64,000 bases of DNA from Algoriphagus iocasae (GCF_014206875.1 NZ_JACIJO010000001.1:1140588-1204587), one strand, 5' to 3'. Shown: positions 17,842 to 26,751, counted from the first letter of the stretch. Numbers and translations: made by a program. Notes: a model not told the origin generated them from the sequence alone.

Positions 17842-17973
17842 ATGAAAAGTTGCTGCAAAACAGGAGATGAAAGATCTCCATCTAAAATAAAAAAATGGGT
17901 CAGCTGGATTTCCTGGGGAATAGTCATTCTTCTGGTCACTGGTTTAGTCCTGATCCAAGTATTTAACCTTTAA
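17842..17973 (+). CDS. 43-residue single-pass membrane protein
   Basis: This very short protein starts MKSCCKTGDERSPSKIKKWV, where the two adjacent cysteines could bind metal, and continues into one membrane helix (WISWGIVILLVTGLVLIQVF). It begins only three bases after the cusB stop and ends 12 bases before the DUF3347 gene, so it belongs to the efflux operon. I do not know a name for it. The Cys pair at the cytosolic end suggests a small metal-related accessory of the pump. Confidence 0.65.
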   Translation: MKSCCKTGDERSPSKIKKWVSWISWGIVILLVTGLVLIQVFNL

Positions 17974-17985
17974 ACAAATAGAAAA

Positions 17986-18498
17986 ATGAAAAAAACAATG
18001 ATCATGCTATGCCTGGCTTTAGTAAGCTGGGGAGCAACCGCACAACACGACCATGCAGCGCATGGCGCACAAGCAAGCAGTGAAAAGATGGAACCCATGT
18101 TCAAAGACAAGGCGCTGGGATCTTCCTACACGCACTACATTCATTTGAAGAATGCTTTGGTAGCCTCTGATTTTCAGCAAGCAAAATCTGCTTCTGAATC
18201 TTTGGTGAAAGCTCTTCACAATGTAAAAGGAAGTGATAAAGTCCATACAGAGGCGGCCAAAGTTGCACAGGCAGGTTCACTGGAAAACCAGCGAAAGGCT
18301 TTTACCGCCTTAAGCAATGAGATGGCCACTTTGGTGAAGGGCGCTGATATAAGCATGGGAGAACTCTACCTGGAATACTGCCCAATGGCCAATGGCAACA
18401 CAGGAGGCTATTGGCTCTCCAACGAAAAGGAGATCCGCAACCCTTACTTCGGTGACAAGATGCTGAAGTGCGGAAGCGTAAAAGAGACAATTAACTGA
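17986..18498 (+). CDS. DUF3347-domain secreted protein
   Basis: The 170-residue periplasmic protein has a signal peptide (MIMLCLALVSWGATAQ), a His-rich start of the mature part (HDHAAHGAQ), and the DUF3347 domain, ending in YLEYCPMANGNTGGYWLSNE and NPYFGDKMLKCGSV. The same domain forms the C-terminal end of the CusB protein two genes upstream. The conserved CPM, NPYFG and Cys residues are good candidates for copper ligands. It probably acts as a soluble copper carrier for the pump. Confidence 0.85.
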   Translation: MKKTMIMLCLALVSWGATAQHDHAAHGAQASSEKMEPMFKDKALGSSYTHYIHLKNALVASDFQQAKSASESLVKALHNVKGSDKVHTEAAKVAQAGSLENQRKAFTALSNEMATLVKGADISMGELYLEYCPMANGNTGGYWLSNEKEIRNPYFGDKMLKCGSVKETIN

Positions 18499-18575
18499 CA
18501 CAAGTCCTGGCATAAGGGATTGGGTTCACGATAAGCTGAGCCCGATCCTGACACCAGGCACAAACACAATGAGAA

Positions 18576-19028
18576 ATGAAAAAGAACATCATTTTCACCA
18601 TCGCATTCCTTGGAGGAATGCTGCTGGCAGCACATGGGCTCTTGGCACAACCAAGTAGCAAGTTGGAACAACGCCTAATACACATCAATTCAAAAGGTGA
18701 GGTATCGGATGACCGGGGCACCAAACTCGGATACATCAGTAAAGAAGACATTGTTTTCAACAATCAGAATCAAAAACTGGGCTTTATCAAAAACGGCAAA
18801 GTGTATGATGCCGAAGGTAATCCCCTTGGCAAAGCCAAAAAAGATGGTCGCTATTACAACAACGATGGAGTATTCATTCTGAGCACCAAAACGATGGGTG
18901 ATAAATGTGAAATTCTGGATCCAGAAGGTCACAAAAAAGGCACAGTTCATAAAAACTATAAACTTCATGCGTGTGCTACACACTGTTTCTTCTTGGAACA
19001 GGAAATGAAAAAAGAGGAAGATAAGTAA
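18576..19028 (+). CDS. secreted 5-fold beta-flower type protein
   Basis: The 150-residue protein has a signal peptide (IIFTIAFLGGMLLAAHGLLA) and a chain of short beta repeats of the type G-x-I/V (KLGYISKEDIVFNNQNQKLG, FIKNGKVYDAEGNPLGKAKK). These are typical of the family named 5-fold beta-flower proteins in Bacteroidota annotation. The C-terminal part has HACATHCFFLEQE with two cysteines and histidines that might bind metal. Its role is unknown. The position in the metal operon suggests a periplasmic or surface metal-binding function. Confidence 0.65.
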   Translation: MKKNIIFTIAFLGGMLLAAHGLLAQPSSKLEQRLIHINSKGEVSDDRGTKLGYISKEDIVFNNQNQKLGFIKNGKVYDAEGNPLGKAKKDGRYYNNDGVFILSTKTMGDKCEILDPEGHKKGTVHKNYKLHACATHCFFLEQEMKKEEDK

Positions 19029-19124
19029 AAAGTAAAGCCCTGTTGGAGAGTGGCCTCTGTGCAGGTGTAGTCTTGCATGCTACACTGCCGCCACTCTTCC
19101 ATCAGGCACCAAACTCTTAATACG

Positions 19125-19562
19125 ATGAAAACGAGAAAACACAACGCTAGTCCAAAGTCATTGCGCAAAGACAAACTAGTGGCTTATCTGACCTTGGTAT
19201 CACTGATAGTTGTAGCTACTGTAGCGGTGTTTTGGATTCAGGGTTACCGCATAGGCTCATCGGTTGGTATAGCCACTGATGAGATAAAGACTCCAATTGA
19301 CCCAAGCTTAGTATGTATGGTCAATGACGCCTATATGGGTGTAGCCCAAATCCCGGTACCGGTCAATGGCAAAACCTATTATGGTTGCTGTGAAATGTGC
19401 GTGGATAAGCTTAACAACCTGGAAAGCGCAAGGATCGCGATTGACCCCTATAGTGGTAATCCTGTAGATAAATCAGAAGCATTTATAGTAGTGACTAACC
19501 AACAAGGTGCAGTTGCCTACTTTGAATCAGAGGCTAATTACAACGCATTTAAGAAAAACTAA
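19125..19562 (+). CDS. membrane-anchored TRASH-like metal-binding protein
   Basis: The protein of about 145 residues has one N-terminal membrane helix (LVAYLTLVSLIVVATVAVFW). Its periplasmic part has CMVNDAYMGVAQIPVPVNGK followed by TYYGCCEMCVDKLNN. The Cys...YxGCCxMC arrangement resembles TRASH/YHS-like metal-binding modules. I chose the ATG at 19125 because it follows the intergenic region and starts just before the helix. It likely binds copper or another soft metal on the outer side of the inner membrane. Confidence 0.65.
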   Translation: MKTRKHNASPKSLRKDKLVAYLTLVSLIVVATVAVFWIQGYRIGSSVGIATDEIKTPIDPSLVCMVNDAYMGVAQIPVPVNGKTYYGCCEMCVDKLNNLESARIAIDPYSGNPVDKSEAFIVVTNQQGAVAYFESEANYNAFKKN

Positions 19563-19586
19563 AAACAATCCTTTAACCCAAAATCT

Positions 19587-20051
19587 ATGAAATTGAAACT
19601 GCTTTTTTTTGGTCTTGCTGCCATAGTGGCCGTGAAGACTCAAGCGCAACAGTCGGATGAAATTAACCAGGTAAAACAAGTCCTGGAATCATACAAACAG
19701 GCCATTGAAAGCCTCGATACAACCGGCACAGGTAATTTATTTGTATCGCAATCAATTGTTATTGAGTCAGGCAAAGTTGAAGGCCGATATCAGGACTATC
19801 TGGCCAACCACCTGGGCCCGGAGCTCCATCATTTCGAATCTTTCAAGTTTAGTGACTATGAAGTAGCCATTGAAGTCGCTTTGCCATTTGCCTTTGCTAC
19901 TGAAACCTACAAATACACCATTGTGCTAAGCAAGGACAAGTCAGTTATTGAGCGAAAAGGAGTTGCCTCCAGCATTTTGAAAAAAGAAAACGGTCAATGG
20001 AAAATATGGCAAACCCATTCATCAGCAAGAAAACCACAGACCAATCATTAA
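19587..20051 (+). CDS. secreted NTF2-like (DUF4440/SnoaL-like) protein
   Basis: The 154-residue protein has a signal peptide (LKLLFFGLAAIVAVKTQAQ) and an NTF2-like fold pattern: a helix with VLESYKQAIESLDTTGTGNL, then FVSQSIVIESGKVEG, and strands ending ENGQWKIWQTHSSARKP. These small cone-shaped domains bind small ligands or mediate pairing; no catalytic residues can be assigned. The gene lies in the line of periplasmic metal genes, 24 bases after the TRASH-like one. Confidence 0.7.
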   Translation: MKLKLLFFGLAAIVAVKTQAQQSDEINQVKQVLESYKQAIESLDTTGTGNLFVSQSIVIESGKVEGRYQDYLANHLGPELHHFESFKFSDYEVAIEVALPFAFATETYKYTIVLSKDKSVIERKGVASSILKKENGQWKIWQTHSSARKPQTNH

Positions 20052-20070
20052 TCACCTAAATAATTTAACA

Positions 20071-20757
20071 ATGAAAAATATTCTAAAAGCAGTCGTATTG
20101 CTACTATTCACTACGGCAACCGTATCGGCTCATGACGGCCACAAAAGCAAACAAGACAGTACCGCCCAACAGGCGGATACCGTAATGAATGCTCATTCCA
20201 CCGGGGAAGAGCATGAAGACCACACCAGTACCAGCGAGGCGGATAGCCACGATACACATCCTCAAGATGCACACCACGAAAAAAAGGTCACGGCTGATCT
20301 TGCGGACTTTCCCACAATCCATCCGCTAATTGTGCATTTCGCTATCGTATTGCTGATTGTGGGAGCCATTCTGGCGGTAGTCAACATCTATTTCATCAAA
20401 AGGGAACTGGCATGGACGGCATTTGCCCTGGTGTTGATCGGATTTATTGCCGCATATCTGGCAGGCAGAAACTTCCATCCGCACACTCACGGACTAACAG
20501 AACATGCCAAGCTCGTATTGGAACAACACGACTTCTGGGCTGACTGGACAATCAATCTTGGGTTTATTGGCCTGCTGTTACAAGGAATCAACCTATTCAT
20601 TTTCAAATCAAAAAGATGGGCAATGGCTATTGTAGCAGTTGTGTTATTGGGTGCAGCTTATGCTGTGGCACAGGCAGGACATTACGGAGCACAATTGGTA
20701 CACATAGAAGGTGTAGGGCCGCAAGGTAATTTTTTGGAACTGGAGCATGAACATTAA
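20071..20757 (+). CDS. DUF2231-like membrane protein with His-rich N-terminus
   Basis: The 228-residue protein has a signal peptide, a histidine- and aspartate-rich periplasmic region (HSTGEEHEDHTSTSEADSHD, THPQDAHHEKK) and four membrane helices. The block FPTIHPLIVHFAIVLLIVGA is typical of DUF2231 proteins. The His-rich part is a likely metal buffer. Its stop overlaps the frame leading into the multicopper oxidase, whose ATG follows within 11 bases, so the two are co-transcribed. Confidence 0.75.
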   Translation: MKNILKAVVLLLFTTATVSAHDGHKSKQDSTAQQADTVMNAHSTGEEHEDHTSTSEADSHDTHPQDAHHEKKVTADLADFPTIHPLIVHFAIVLLIVGAILAVVNIYFIKRELAWTAFALVLIGFIAAYLAGRNFHPHTHGLTEHAKLVLEQHDFWADWTINLGFIGLLLQGINLFIFKSKRWAMAIVAVVLLGAAYAVAQAGHYGAQLVHIEGVGPQGNFLELEHEH

Positions 20758-20767
20758 ACATCAGATA

Positions 20768-23122
20768 ATGAAAAAATTCCCTAATATAATTTTAGCAATT
20801 TTCGCATTTGCCTTGTCTTTTTTATTATCAGGGCTAACTAATGCGCAAAACCTCACTCAAAAATCAGTCGAAGGCAACACTGATAATCTTCCTGTAAGAG
20901 AGTACGCCATTTCCATAAATGAGCTGGCAGTGAACAGGGCAGGCAAGGAAGTAATGGGAATGGCCATTAATGGCAGTATCCCGGGACCCACACTTACTTT
21001 TACTGAAGGTGAATTTGCCGTAATCTACGTAAAAAACGAAATGGATGAAGAGACATCCATTCACTGGCACGGATTGCTGTTGCCCAATTTTTATGACGGG
21101 GTTCCTTACCTTACCACTCCGCCCATCGCGCCTGGAGAAACACAGAAGTACGAATTTCCCCTGAAACAAGCCGGTACCTATTGGTATCATTCACATACCA
21201 TGCTGCAAGAGCAGAGTGGTGTTTTTGGCTCTATCGTCATCCATCCTAAAGAAGAAACCCTGGCCTATGACAAAGAGCTTGTTATAATACTTTCGGACTG
21301 GACAAATGAAAAGCCCATGAACGTACTTCGTTTCTTGAAACGAGGAACCGAATGGTACAACTGGCGAAAAGGTACGGCCACACCCCTCAACCGGGTTATT
21401 GCCAGAGGTGCAATGGGAGCACAGTTAAATTTCTGGAGGCAGAGAATGGAAAGTGCAGACATTGCCGATATATATTATCCTGCCTTTTTAGTTAATGGTG
21501 AACAAGTTCAGGAATATCCCAATTTCAAACCCGGAGAAAAGGTTAGGCTTAGAATTATTAACGGGGCAGCTTCTACCTCGTTTTGGATGACGTTTGGTGG
21601 TGAAGAGCCGACTTTAGTTGCAGCTGATGGACTAAATGTTGAGCCGGTCAAGCGCAATAAAACATTTATTGCCATTGCGGAAACCTACGATTTTATTGTA
21701 AGTATTCCGGAAAGTGGAAAGATGGAATTTCGGGCCACCGCTCAGGATGGTTCAGGAACAGCCTCTGCTTTTTTGGGTGATGGCGAAGTTTTAGCAGCCG
21801 AAGATGTTCCCCGTCCTGATAAGATTGGCATGATGATGCAAATAGCAAAAATGGACATGCGCATGGGGGCTCCTGCCCTAAAATTTAATCCTAAAAAGGA
21901 CGATCCCCAAAAAATGATGGAGAACTGGGGAATGCAAATGAAAGGCGACAAAAACCCGGATAATGATATGCCGGGTATGAATATGGCCGGAAATAAGGAA
22001 GAGGTCTCCCAAATGGATCATTCCTCAATGGATATGTCTGATGATAAAAACTCCAAAATGGATCCGCCAAGTGCTCCCATGGCTGAAATGCCCGGGATGG
22101 AAAACATGGACATGTTTTCAGAATTCAATTACAATTATCTGAAATCACCTGAAAAAACGGTTTATGGTAAGGATGTTCCAGTCAATGAAATCCTCCTCAA
22201 TCTTACTGGGAATATGAACCGCTACATCTGGAGCATGAATGGTATTCCCCTATCTGAAACCGATAAAATAAAAATCAAAGAGGGGCAAATTACCCGAATC
22301 ACCCTTAACAACCTGACGATGATGCACCATCCCATGCACCTGCATGGTCATTTTTTCCGTGTCATCAACGAAAGCGGTGATTACTCACCCCTGAAGCACA
22401 CGGTGAATGTGCCCCCCATGCAAAAAGTAACCATTGAGTTTTACGGGAACGAATATGGGGATTGGTTCTTTCATTGTCATATTCTCTATCATATGATGGG
22501 TGGTATGGCACGGGTAGTCAGCTATGATACACCGGAAGACCCTAGAATGAAACCCTTTCCAATTTCCAAACTGATTCACGAAACCAACCGCTTCTATAGT
22601 TGGGGAATGGCAGATGTTGCCTCACATAATACAACAGTCAATCTGACCACTTCAAACATTCGCAATCAATTCAATTTATCAATGGAATACGGATGGAATC
22701 AGAACCTGGAAGCTGAATTTTCTTATGAGTATTATCTGTACGATTATTTGAGGGTTTTTGGAGGTATTAATGTTGAGAATACCACCAGGAATAGTTTGGA
22801 TGATATGAAGACAATTGCCGTGGCTGGTATCCGGTGGTTTACACCTTATATGTTCAATGTTGACCTAAGGATAGATAATGAGCTTCGGCCTAGAATTGGA
22901 ATCGGTCGATCGCTGATGATATTTCCGAAGTTATCAATTTTTGGCTATTACGAATATCAAATTGATGCAGGATTGGTAAACGGTCTGGAGGCCGGCCAAA
23001 ATTACAAAGAAGAAATTGTATGGAGTGCCGGTGCACAATACATGCTTTCTAAGAATTTTTCACTGATGACAAGCTATGACAACCGCTTCGGAGCAGGGGG
23101 CGGATTATCTGTCATGTTTTAA
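20768..23122 (+). CDS. multicopper oxidase (CopA/PcoA type) fused to a PcoB-like barrel
   Basis: The 784-residue protein shows all multicopper oxidase copper motifs: HWHGLLLPNFYDG, YWYHSHTMLQEQSG, HPMHLHGHFFRV and GDWFFHCHILYHMMGG. A Met-rich linker near residues 380-460 (PGMNMAGNKEEVSQMDHSSM and AEMPGMENMDMF) is like that of PcoA/CopA. After the last copper motif it continues for about 160 residues with barrel-type strands (FNLSMEYGWNQNLEAEFSYE, AVAGIRWFTPYMFNVDLRI) and a C-terminal phenylalanine. These resemble PcoB/CopB, the outer membrane partner usually encoded by a separate gene. I chose the ATG at 20768, which gives a signal peptide. It should oxidise Cu(I) to Cu(II). Confidence 0.88.
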   Translation: MKKFPNIILAIFAFALSFLLSGLTNAQNLTQKSVEGNTDNLPVREYAISINELAVNRAGKEVMGMAINGSIPGPTLTFTEGEFAVIYVKNEMDEETSIHWHGLLLPNFYDGVPYLTTPPIAPGETQKYEFPLKQAGTYWYHSHTMLQEQSGVFGSIVIHPKEETLAYDKELVIILSDWTNEKPMNVLRFLKRGTEWYNWRKGTATPLNRVIARGAMGAQLNFWRQRMESADIADIYYPAFLVNGEQVQEYPNFKPGEKVRLRIINGAASTSFWMTFGGEEPTLVAADGLNVEPVKRNKTFIAIAETYDFIVSIPESGKMEFRATAQDGSGTASAFLGDGEVLAAEDVPRPDKIGMMMQIAKMDMRMGAPALKFNPKKDDPQKMMENWGMQMKGDKNPDNDMPGMNMAGNKEEVSQMDHSSMDMSDDKNSKMDPPSAPMAEMPGMENMDMFSEFNYNYLKSPEKTVYGKDVPVNEILLNLTGNMNRYIWSMNGIPLSETDKIKIKEGQITRITLNNLTMMHHPMHLHGHFFRVINESGDYSPLKHTVNVPPMQKVTIEFYGNEYGDWFFHCHILYHMMGGMARVVSYDTPEDPRMKPFPISKLIHETNRFYSWGMADVASHNTTVNLTTSNIRNQFNLSMEYGWNQNLEAEFSYEYYLYDYLRVFGGINVENTTRNSLDDMKTIAVAGIRWFTPYMFNVDLRIDNELRPRIGIGRSLMIFPKLSIFGYYEYQIDAGLVNGLEAGQNYKEEIVWSAGAQYMLSKNFSLMTSYDNRFGAGGGLSVMF

Positions 23123-23172
23123 TTAGGAAGTTAGCAGTAATGGTAGGACGACCCAACAGACAATGAAGTGAT

Positions 23173-23967
23173 ATGCAAAAAACGACATTTAAGATAACAA
23201 AAATGGACTGTCCATCCGAAGAACAAATGATTCGGATGAAACTTGACGATTTGACAAATATTCAATCGTTAGAATTTGACATACCCAACCGACTTTTACA
23301 CGTTTTTCATATAGACAATAATGAACAAATTTTTCAGCGACTTGACACATTAAAATTTGACACTTCAATTCTCTCGACTGTTTCGGTTGACAATTTTACA
23401 GCAACTGACAATCAAAATGACGAAAGAAAAACCTTATGGACTGTTTTAATAATAAATTTTTTGTTTTTCGTTATTGAAATTGTAACAGGACTTATATCAA
23501 ACTCAATGGGCTTGGTTGCCGACAGTTTAGATATGCTGGCTGACAGTATTGTTTATGGACTTGCATTAATTGTTGTTGGCGGAACAGTAGTCAGAAAAAA
23601 GAATATCGCAAAATTTGCAGGATACTTTCAAATCCTTCTTGCTGTAATTGGTTTTATAGAAGTAGTCAGACGATTTATTGGAGTCGAGAAAATGCCTGAC
23701 TTTCAAACAATGATTTTCGTTTCGATTGTAGCGTTAATAGCTAATGTTATTTGTCTGTATTTATTGCAAAAGAGAAAAAGCAAAGAAGCTCATATGCAAG
23801 CAAGTATGATTTTTACTTCAAATGACATAATCATAAATTCGGGAGTAATTACAGCAGGACTTTTGGTTAATTGGCTCAATTCAGGTTATCCCGACTTAAT
23901 TATTGGAGCAATTGTATTTGTCATTGTAGCGAGAGGAGCTTACAGAATTTTACAGCTATCAAAATGA
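23173..23967 (+). CDS. cation diffusion facilitator family transporter
   Basis: The 264-residue protein starts with a ferredoxin-like HMA domain whose site is TKMDCPSEEQMIRMKLDDL. It then has a CDF transporter core: NFLFFVIEIVTGLISNSMGL, VADSLDMLADSIVYGLALIV and four further helices. The D/S-x-D motifs in helices 2 and 5 (SLDMLADS and FTSNDIIINSG) fit Zn/Co/Cd exporters of the inner membrane. The gene is visibly more AT-rich than its neighbours and is followed by a cassette-like hairpin, so it was probably gained separately from the copper operon. Confidence 0.82.
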   Translation: MQKTTFKITKMDCPSEEQMIRMKLDDLTNIQSLEFDIPNRLLHVFHIDNNEQIFQRLDTLKFDTSILSTVSVDNFTATDNQNDERKTLWTVLIINFLFFVIEIVTGLISNSMGLVADSLDMLADSIVYGLALIVVGGTVVRKKNIAKFAGYFQILLAVIGFIEVVRRFIGVEKMPDFQTMIFVSIVALIANVICLYLLQKRKSKEAHMQASMIFTSNDIIINSGVITAGLLVNWLNSGYPDLIIGAIVFVIVARGAYRILQLSK

Positions 23968-24000
23968 CGACTAACAAGACAACGGAAGAAACCACTACTG

Positions 24001-24128
24001 CTAACAGCGGTTTTGCGTCAGGCGGGGGAAACGGCTTCGTATGACAGTTTTTCGTAACTTTGAAGTTTACGGCTTCGTAAGGAAGTTTTGTGCTAAAAAC
24101 CCGCCCGAACGCAAAGCCGCAAACCGTT
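24001..24128. repeat. attC-like imperfect inverted repeat after the CDF gene
   Basis: The outer arms, ctaacagcggttttgcg at 24001-24017 continuing to the ggcggg around 24021-24026, and cccgcccgaacgcaaag from 24100 through ccgcaaaccgttat, pair with a few unpaired bases. Inside lie two copies of acggcttcgta (near 24031 and 24069). Long hairpins of this sequence type are scattered through Bacteroidota genomes beside single AT-rich genes. The 3' arm ends at the ATG of the next gene (24129). At the other side of the CDF gene the text gttagcagtaatg (about 23131) may be the second border. Confidence 0.75.
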
Positions 24129-25442
24129 ATGGAAGAAAGTTATAAAAAAGGAAGTTTAAGTTTATTAGGATCAATTGCTTTAGGCACTGGTGTAATGATC
24201 GGTGCAGGAATCTTTGCATTATTGGGCCAGGTGGCTGAACTGTCAGGGACCTGGTTTCCTTACATTTTCGTTTTGGGAGCTCTCATTTCAGCATTTAGTG
24301 CTTACTCCTACATCAAAGTTTCAAATACGTATCCTTCGGCTGGGGGGATAGCCATGATTTTGAAAAAAGCTTATGGTAAATCAACCATAACAGCTTCTGC
24401 ATCATTATTAATGGCACTATCCATGGTAATCAACGAAAGCCTGGTTGCCAGAACTTTTGGCTCTTATACCCTACAACTGTTCGAAGTTGAAAACAAGGAA
24501 CTTTGGATTCCCATATTGGGTGTTGCTCTTTTGGTTAGCGCTTTTTTGATTAACATATCTGGCAACAAGCTGATAGGAAAGTCATCACAGTTCATGTCAT
24601 TTATCAAAATTATCGGAATTCTGATTTTTGCCATAGGAGCTCTCTGGGCAGTGGGTTTTTCTCTGGAAGGGTTGATACCAAAAGCCATCAAAAACACTGA
24701 TTATTCAGCAACCAGTTATATTGGGGCTTTAGCACTTTCCATTTTGGCCTACAAAGGATTCACTACAATAACTAATAGTGGTGGCGAAATTACAGAACCT
24801 CAAAAAAATGTTGGCCTGTCTATTATTATTTCTTTGTTGATATGCACAGTGGTGTATTTTCTGGTTGCTTTCGCTGTAAACTCAAGCCTTACAATCTCTG
24901 AAATTATTCAAGCCAAAGATTACTCCCTTGCTGAAGCTGCCAGACCTGTTTTTGGAGATTTTGGTCTTCATTTTACCGTTGCTATTGCCATAATAGCTAC
25001 TATTTCGGGAGTGATTGCCAGCATTTTTGCAGTCTCTCGTATGACGGCTATGCTTACAGATATGGAACTTATTCCACATAGTCATTTGGGCATGTCAGGC
25101 CGAATACAGAAGCATATGTTGGTGTATGTGGTGTTTATCGCTATCATCCTGACTATTTTCTTTGATCTGTCCAGAATTGCTTCCATAGGAGCCATTTTTT
25201 ATTTGGTGATGGACATCATTATTCATTGGGGTGTATATAAGTATTTGAGGAAAGAGGTGAAAGCCAATGGAACAATTGTACTCACAGCGATGGTGTTGGA
25301 TTTCATCGTATTGGCAGCTTTCTTATGGATCAAGGCATCATCTGACCTTTTGGTTCTTATTGTTTCTGCATCTGTGATGCTAATAGTTTTTGCAGGTGAA
25401 AAATGGTTCTTAAGTCGAGCAGATAAATCTACCCAAAAATGA
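24129..25442 (+). CDS. APC-family amino acid permease
   Basis: The 437-residue membrane protein has about 12 helices. It begins with the APC signature LSLLGSIALGTGVMIGAGIF and a second conserved stretch, KGFTTITNSGGEITEPQKNV. It is an inner membrane amino acid or amine transporter; the substrate cannot be read from sequence. I start it at the ATG at 24129 and not in the hairpin upstream. The copy of this gene in a metal island is unexpected, although cysteine, histidine or glutathione-precursor uptake would make sense. It overlaps the following PepSY gene by four bases. Confidence 0.82.
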   Translation: MEESYKKGSLSLLGSIALGTGVMIGAGIFALLGQVAELSGTWFPYIFVLGALISAFSAYSYIKVSNTYPSAGGIAMILKKAYGKSTITASASLLMALSMVINESLVARTFGSYTLQLFEVENKELWIPILGVALLVSAFLINISGNKLIGKSSQFMSFIKIIGILIFAIGALWAVGFSLEGLIPKAIKNTDYSATSYIGALALSILAYKGFTTITNSGGEITEPQKNVGLSIIISLLICTVVYFLVAFAVNSSLTISEIIQAKDYSLAEAARPVFGDFGLHFTVAIAIIATISGVIASIFAVSRMTAMLTDMELIPHSHLGMSGRIQKHMLVYVVFIAIILTIFFDLSRIASIGAIFYLVMDIIIHWGVYKYLRKEVKANGTIVLTAMVLDFIVLAAFLWIKASSDLLVLIVSASVMLIVFAGEKWFLSRADKSTQK

Positions 25443-26152
25443 AACGAAACAGAAACTACTACATCCGAAAAACACACCGGTATCTGGGGATTTTTATAGG
25501 CATTCAGTTTATTGGGTGGACGGTCAGCGGCCTCTATTTCAGTTGGACGGATATTGACGAAATCCATGGAGACCAGTTCCACCATGAGCATGTCACGACC
25601 CATTCACCCCGGAACCTGATCAGTCCGGCACAATTGGATTCAACGATTGGTATTTCATCCCTTGAGCTTCGCTACATCAATCACCAACCGCATTATTGGG
25701 TCAACGATAGTCTGCTTTACAATGCCCTGACCGGGCAAATCAAAAAGGGCATAACCGAAACGGAGGCGGCCGAAATCGCACAGAACCATCTCGTAAAAAA
25801 CCTGGAAATCCTGAAAACAGAATGGATTACTGAAACCGACAACCATCATGAATACCGTGGCAGGCCGCTACCAGCCTGGGCTGTCCACTTTGAGCATCCC
25901 GAAAACCTTACGGCCTACGTAGATGCCCGTAACGGCAACTTCGAACGGGTACGCCACAGCCGTTGGCGTTGGTTCGATTTTCTTTGGATGTTCCACACCA
26001 TGGATTATGCCGGGCGGGACAACTTTAACAATTGGCTGCTCAGGGCATTTTCAGTCTTTGGCCTATTTACAGTGCTATCAGGCTTTACACTTTACGCAGT
26101 ATCCTCTAAAACTTTCTTAAAAACCACTTCAAAACTTAAAAAGAATAAATGA
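25439..26152 (+). CDS. PepSY-domain membrane protein
   Basis: The 237-residue protein has a first helix (THRYLGIFIGIQFIGWTVSG), a periplasmic PepSY domain with AEIAQNHLVKNLEILKTEWI and AWAVHFEHPENLTAYVDARN, and a second helix near the end (LLRAFSVFGLFTVLSGFTLY). Such single-unit PepSY_TM proteins often accompany metal or electron-transfer systems. The text RHSRWRWFDFLWMFHTMDYA is family-typical. It overlaps both neighbours by four bases, so it is translated in an operon with the permease and the DUF2911 lipoprotein. Confidence 0.8.
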   Translation: MKRNRNYYIRKTHRYLGIFIGIQFIGWTVSGLYFSWTDIDEIHGDQFHHEHVTTHSPRNLISPAQLDSTIGISSLELRYINHQPHYWVNDSLLYNALTGQIKKGITETEAAEIAQNHLVKNLEILKTEWITETDNHHEYRGRPLPAWAVHFEHPENLTAYVDARNGNFERVRHSRWRWFDFLWMFHTMDYAGRDNFNNWLLRAFSVFGLFTVLSGFTLYAVSSKTFLKTTSKLKKNK

Positions 26153-26733
26153 TGAACAAACTGATTTACATACTTGCACTGGGATTGCTGATCGTATCCT
26201 GCCAAAACAAAAAAGGTGAAAATGGTGGTCACGAACACCATCAGCCGGAAAAAGCACCTACTGAGCAATCGGACAACTCGAAAAAGAGCATCCCTCAGGA
26301 AGCGCATGGCAATGTGGGTGATACGCACATTACCATCAAGTACCACTCACCCGCAGTGCGGGAAAGGGTCATCTGGGGAGGTTTGGTACCCTATGGCGAA
26401 GTTTGGGTGACAGGTGCACACAGTGCCACCAATATAGAATTTTCCAAAGCAATCCAGGTCGAAGAAACTACGATACCAAAAGGGAAGTATGCATTCTTTA
26501 CCATTCCCGGACAGGACCGTTGGACATTGATCCTAAACAAAAACTGGGAGCAGCACCTGGCAGATGATTACGATCAGGCCGATGATGTCATCATGATTGA
26601 GGTAACACCGGAAACGGGAATGCCACTTACCGAACGGCTAACTTATACCATAGAAGACAAAGGAGAGGGCTCTGGCGCTATCCGCATGTCATGGGAAAAG
26701 CTAAGTGTTTCACTTCCATTCAAAACAGATTAA
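26149..26733 (+). CDS. DUF2911-domain lipoprotein
   Basis: The 194-residue protein has a lipoprotein signal peptide (LIYILALGLLIVSCQ, with the lipobox cysteine) and a His-rich linker (GGHEHHQPEKAP). The DUF2911 domain follows, with ITIKYHSPAVRERVIWGGLV, PYGEVWVTGAHSATNIEFSK and IPKGKYAFFTIPGQDRWTLI. DUF2911 proteins of Bacteroidota are secreted proteins of unknown function. The start is the first of two adjacent ATGs. The gene lies 18 bases before the copper ATPase. Confidence 0.85.
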   Translation: MMNKLIYILALGLLIVSCQNKKGENGGHEHHQPEKAPTEQSDNSKKSIPQEAHGNVGDTHITIKYHSPAVRERVIWGGLVPYGEVWVTGAHSATNIEFSKAIQVEETTIPKGKYAFFTIPGQDRWTLILNKNWEQHLADDYDQADDVIMIEVTPETGMPLTERLTYTIEDKGEGSGAIRMSWEKLSVSLPFKTD

Positions 26734-26751
26734 CCACTAAAATTTTTACTC

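Noticed and set aside
23968..24128. Rho-independent terminator of the CDF gene
   Set aside because: The hairpin is far longer than a terminator, has bulges and inner repeats and no T-run at its end. A cassette-type site fits better.
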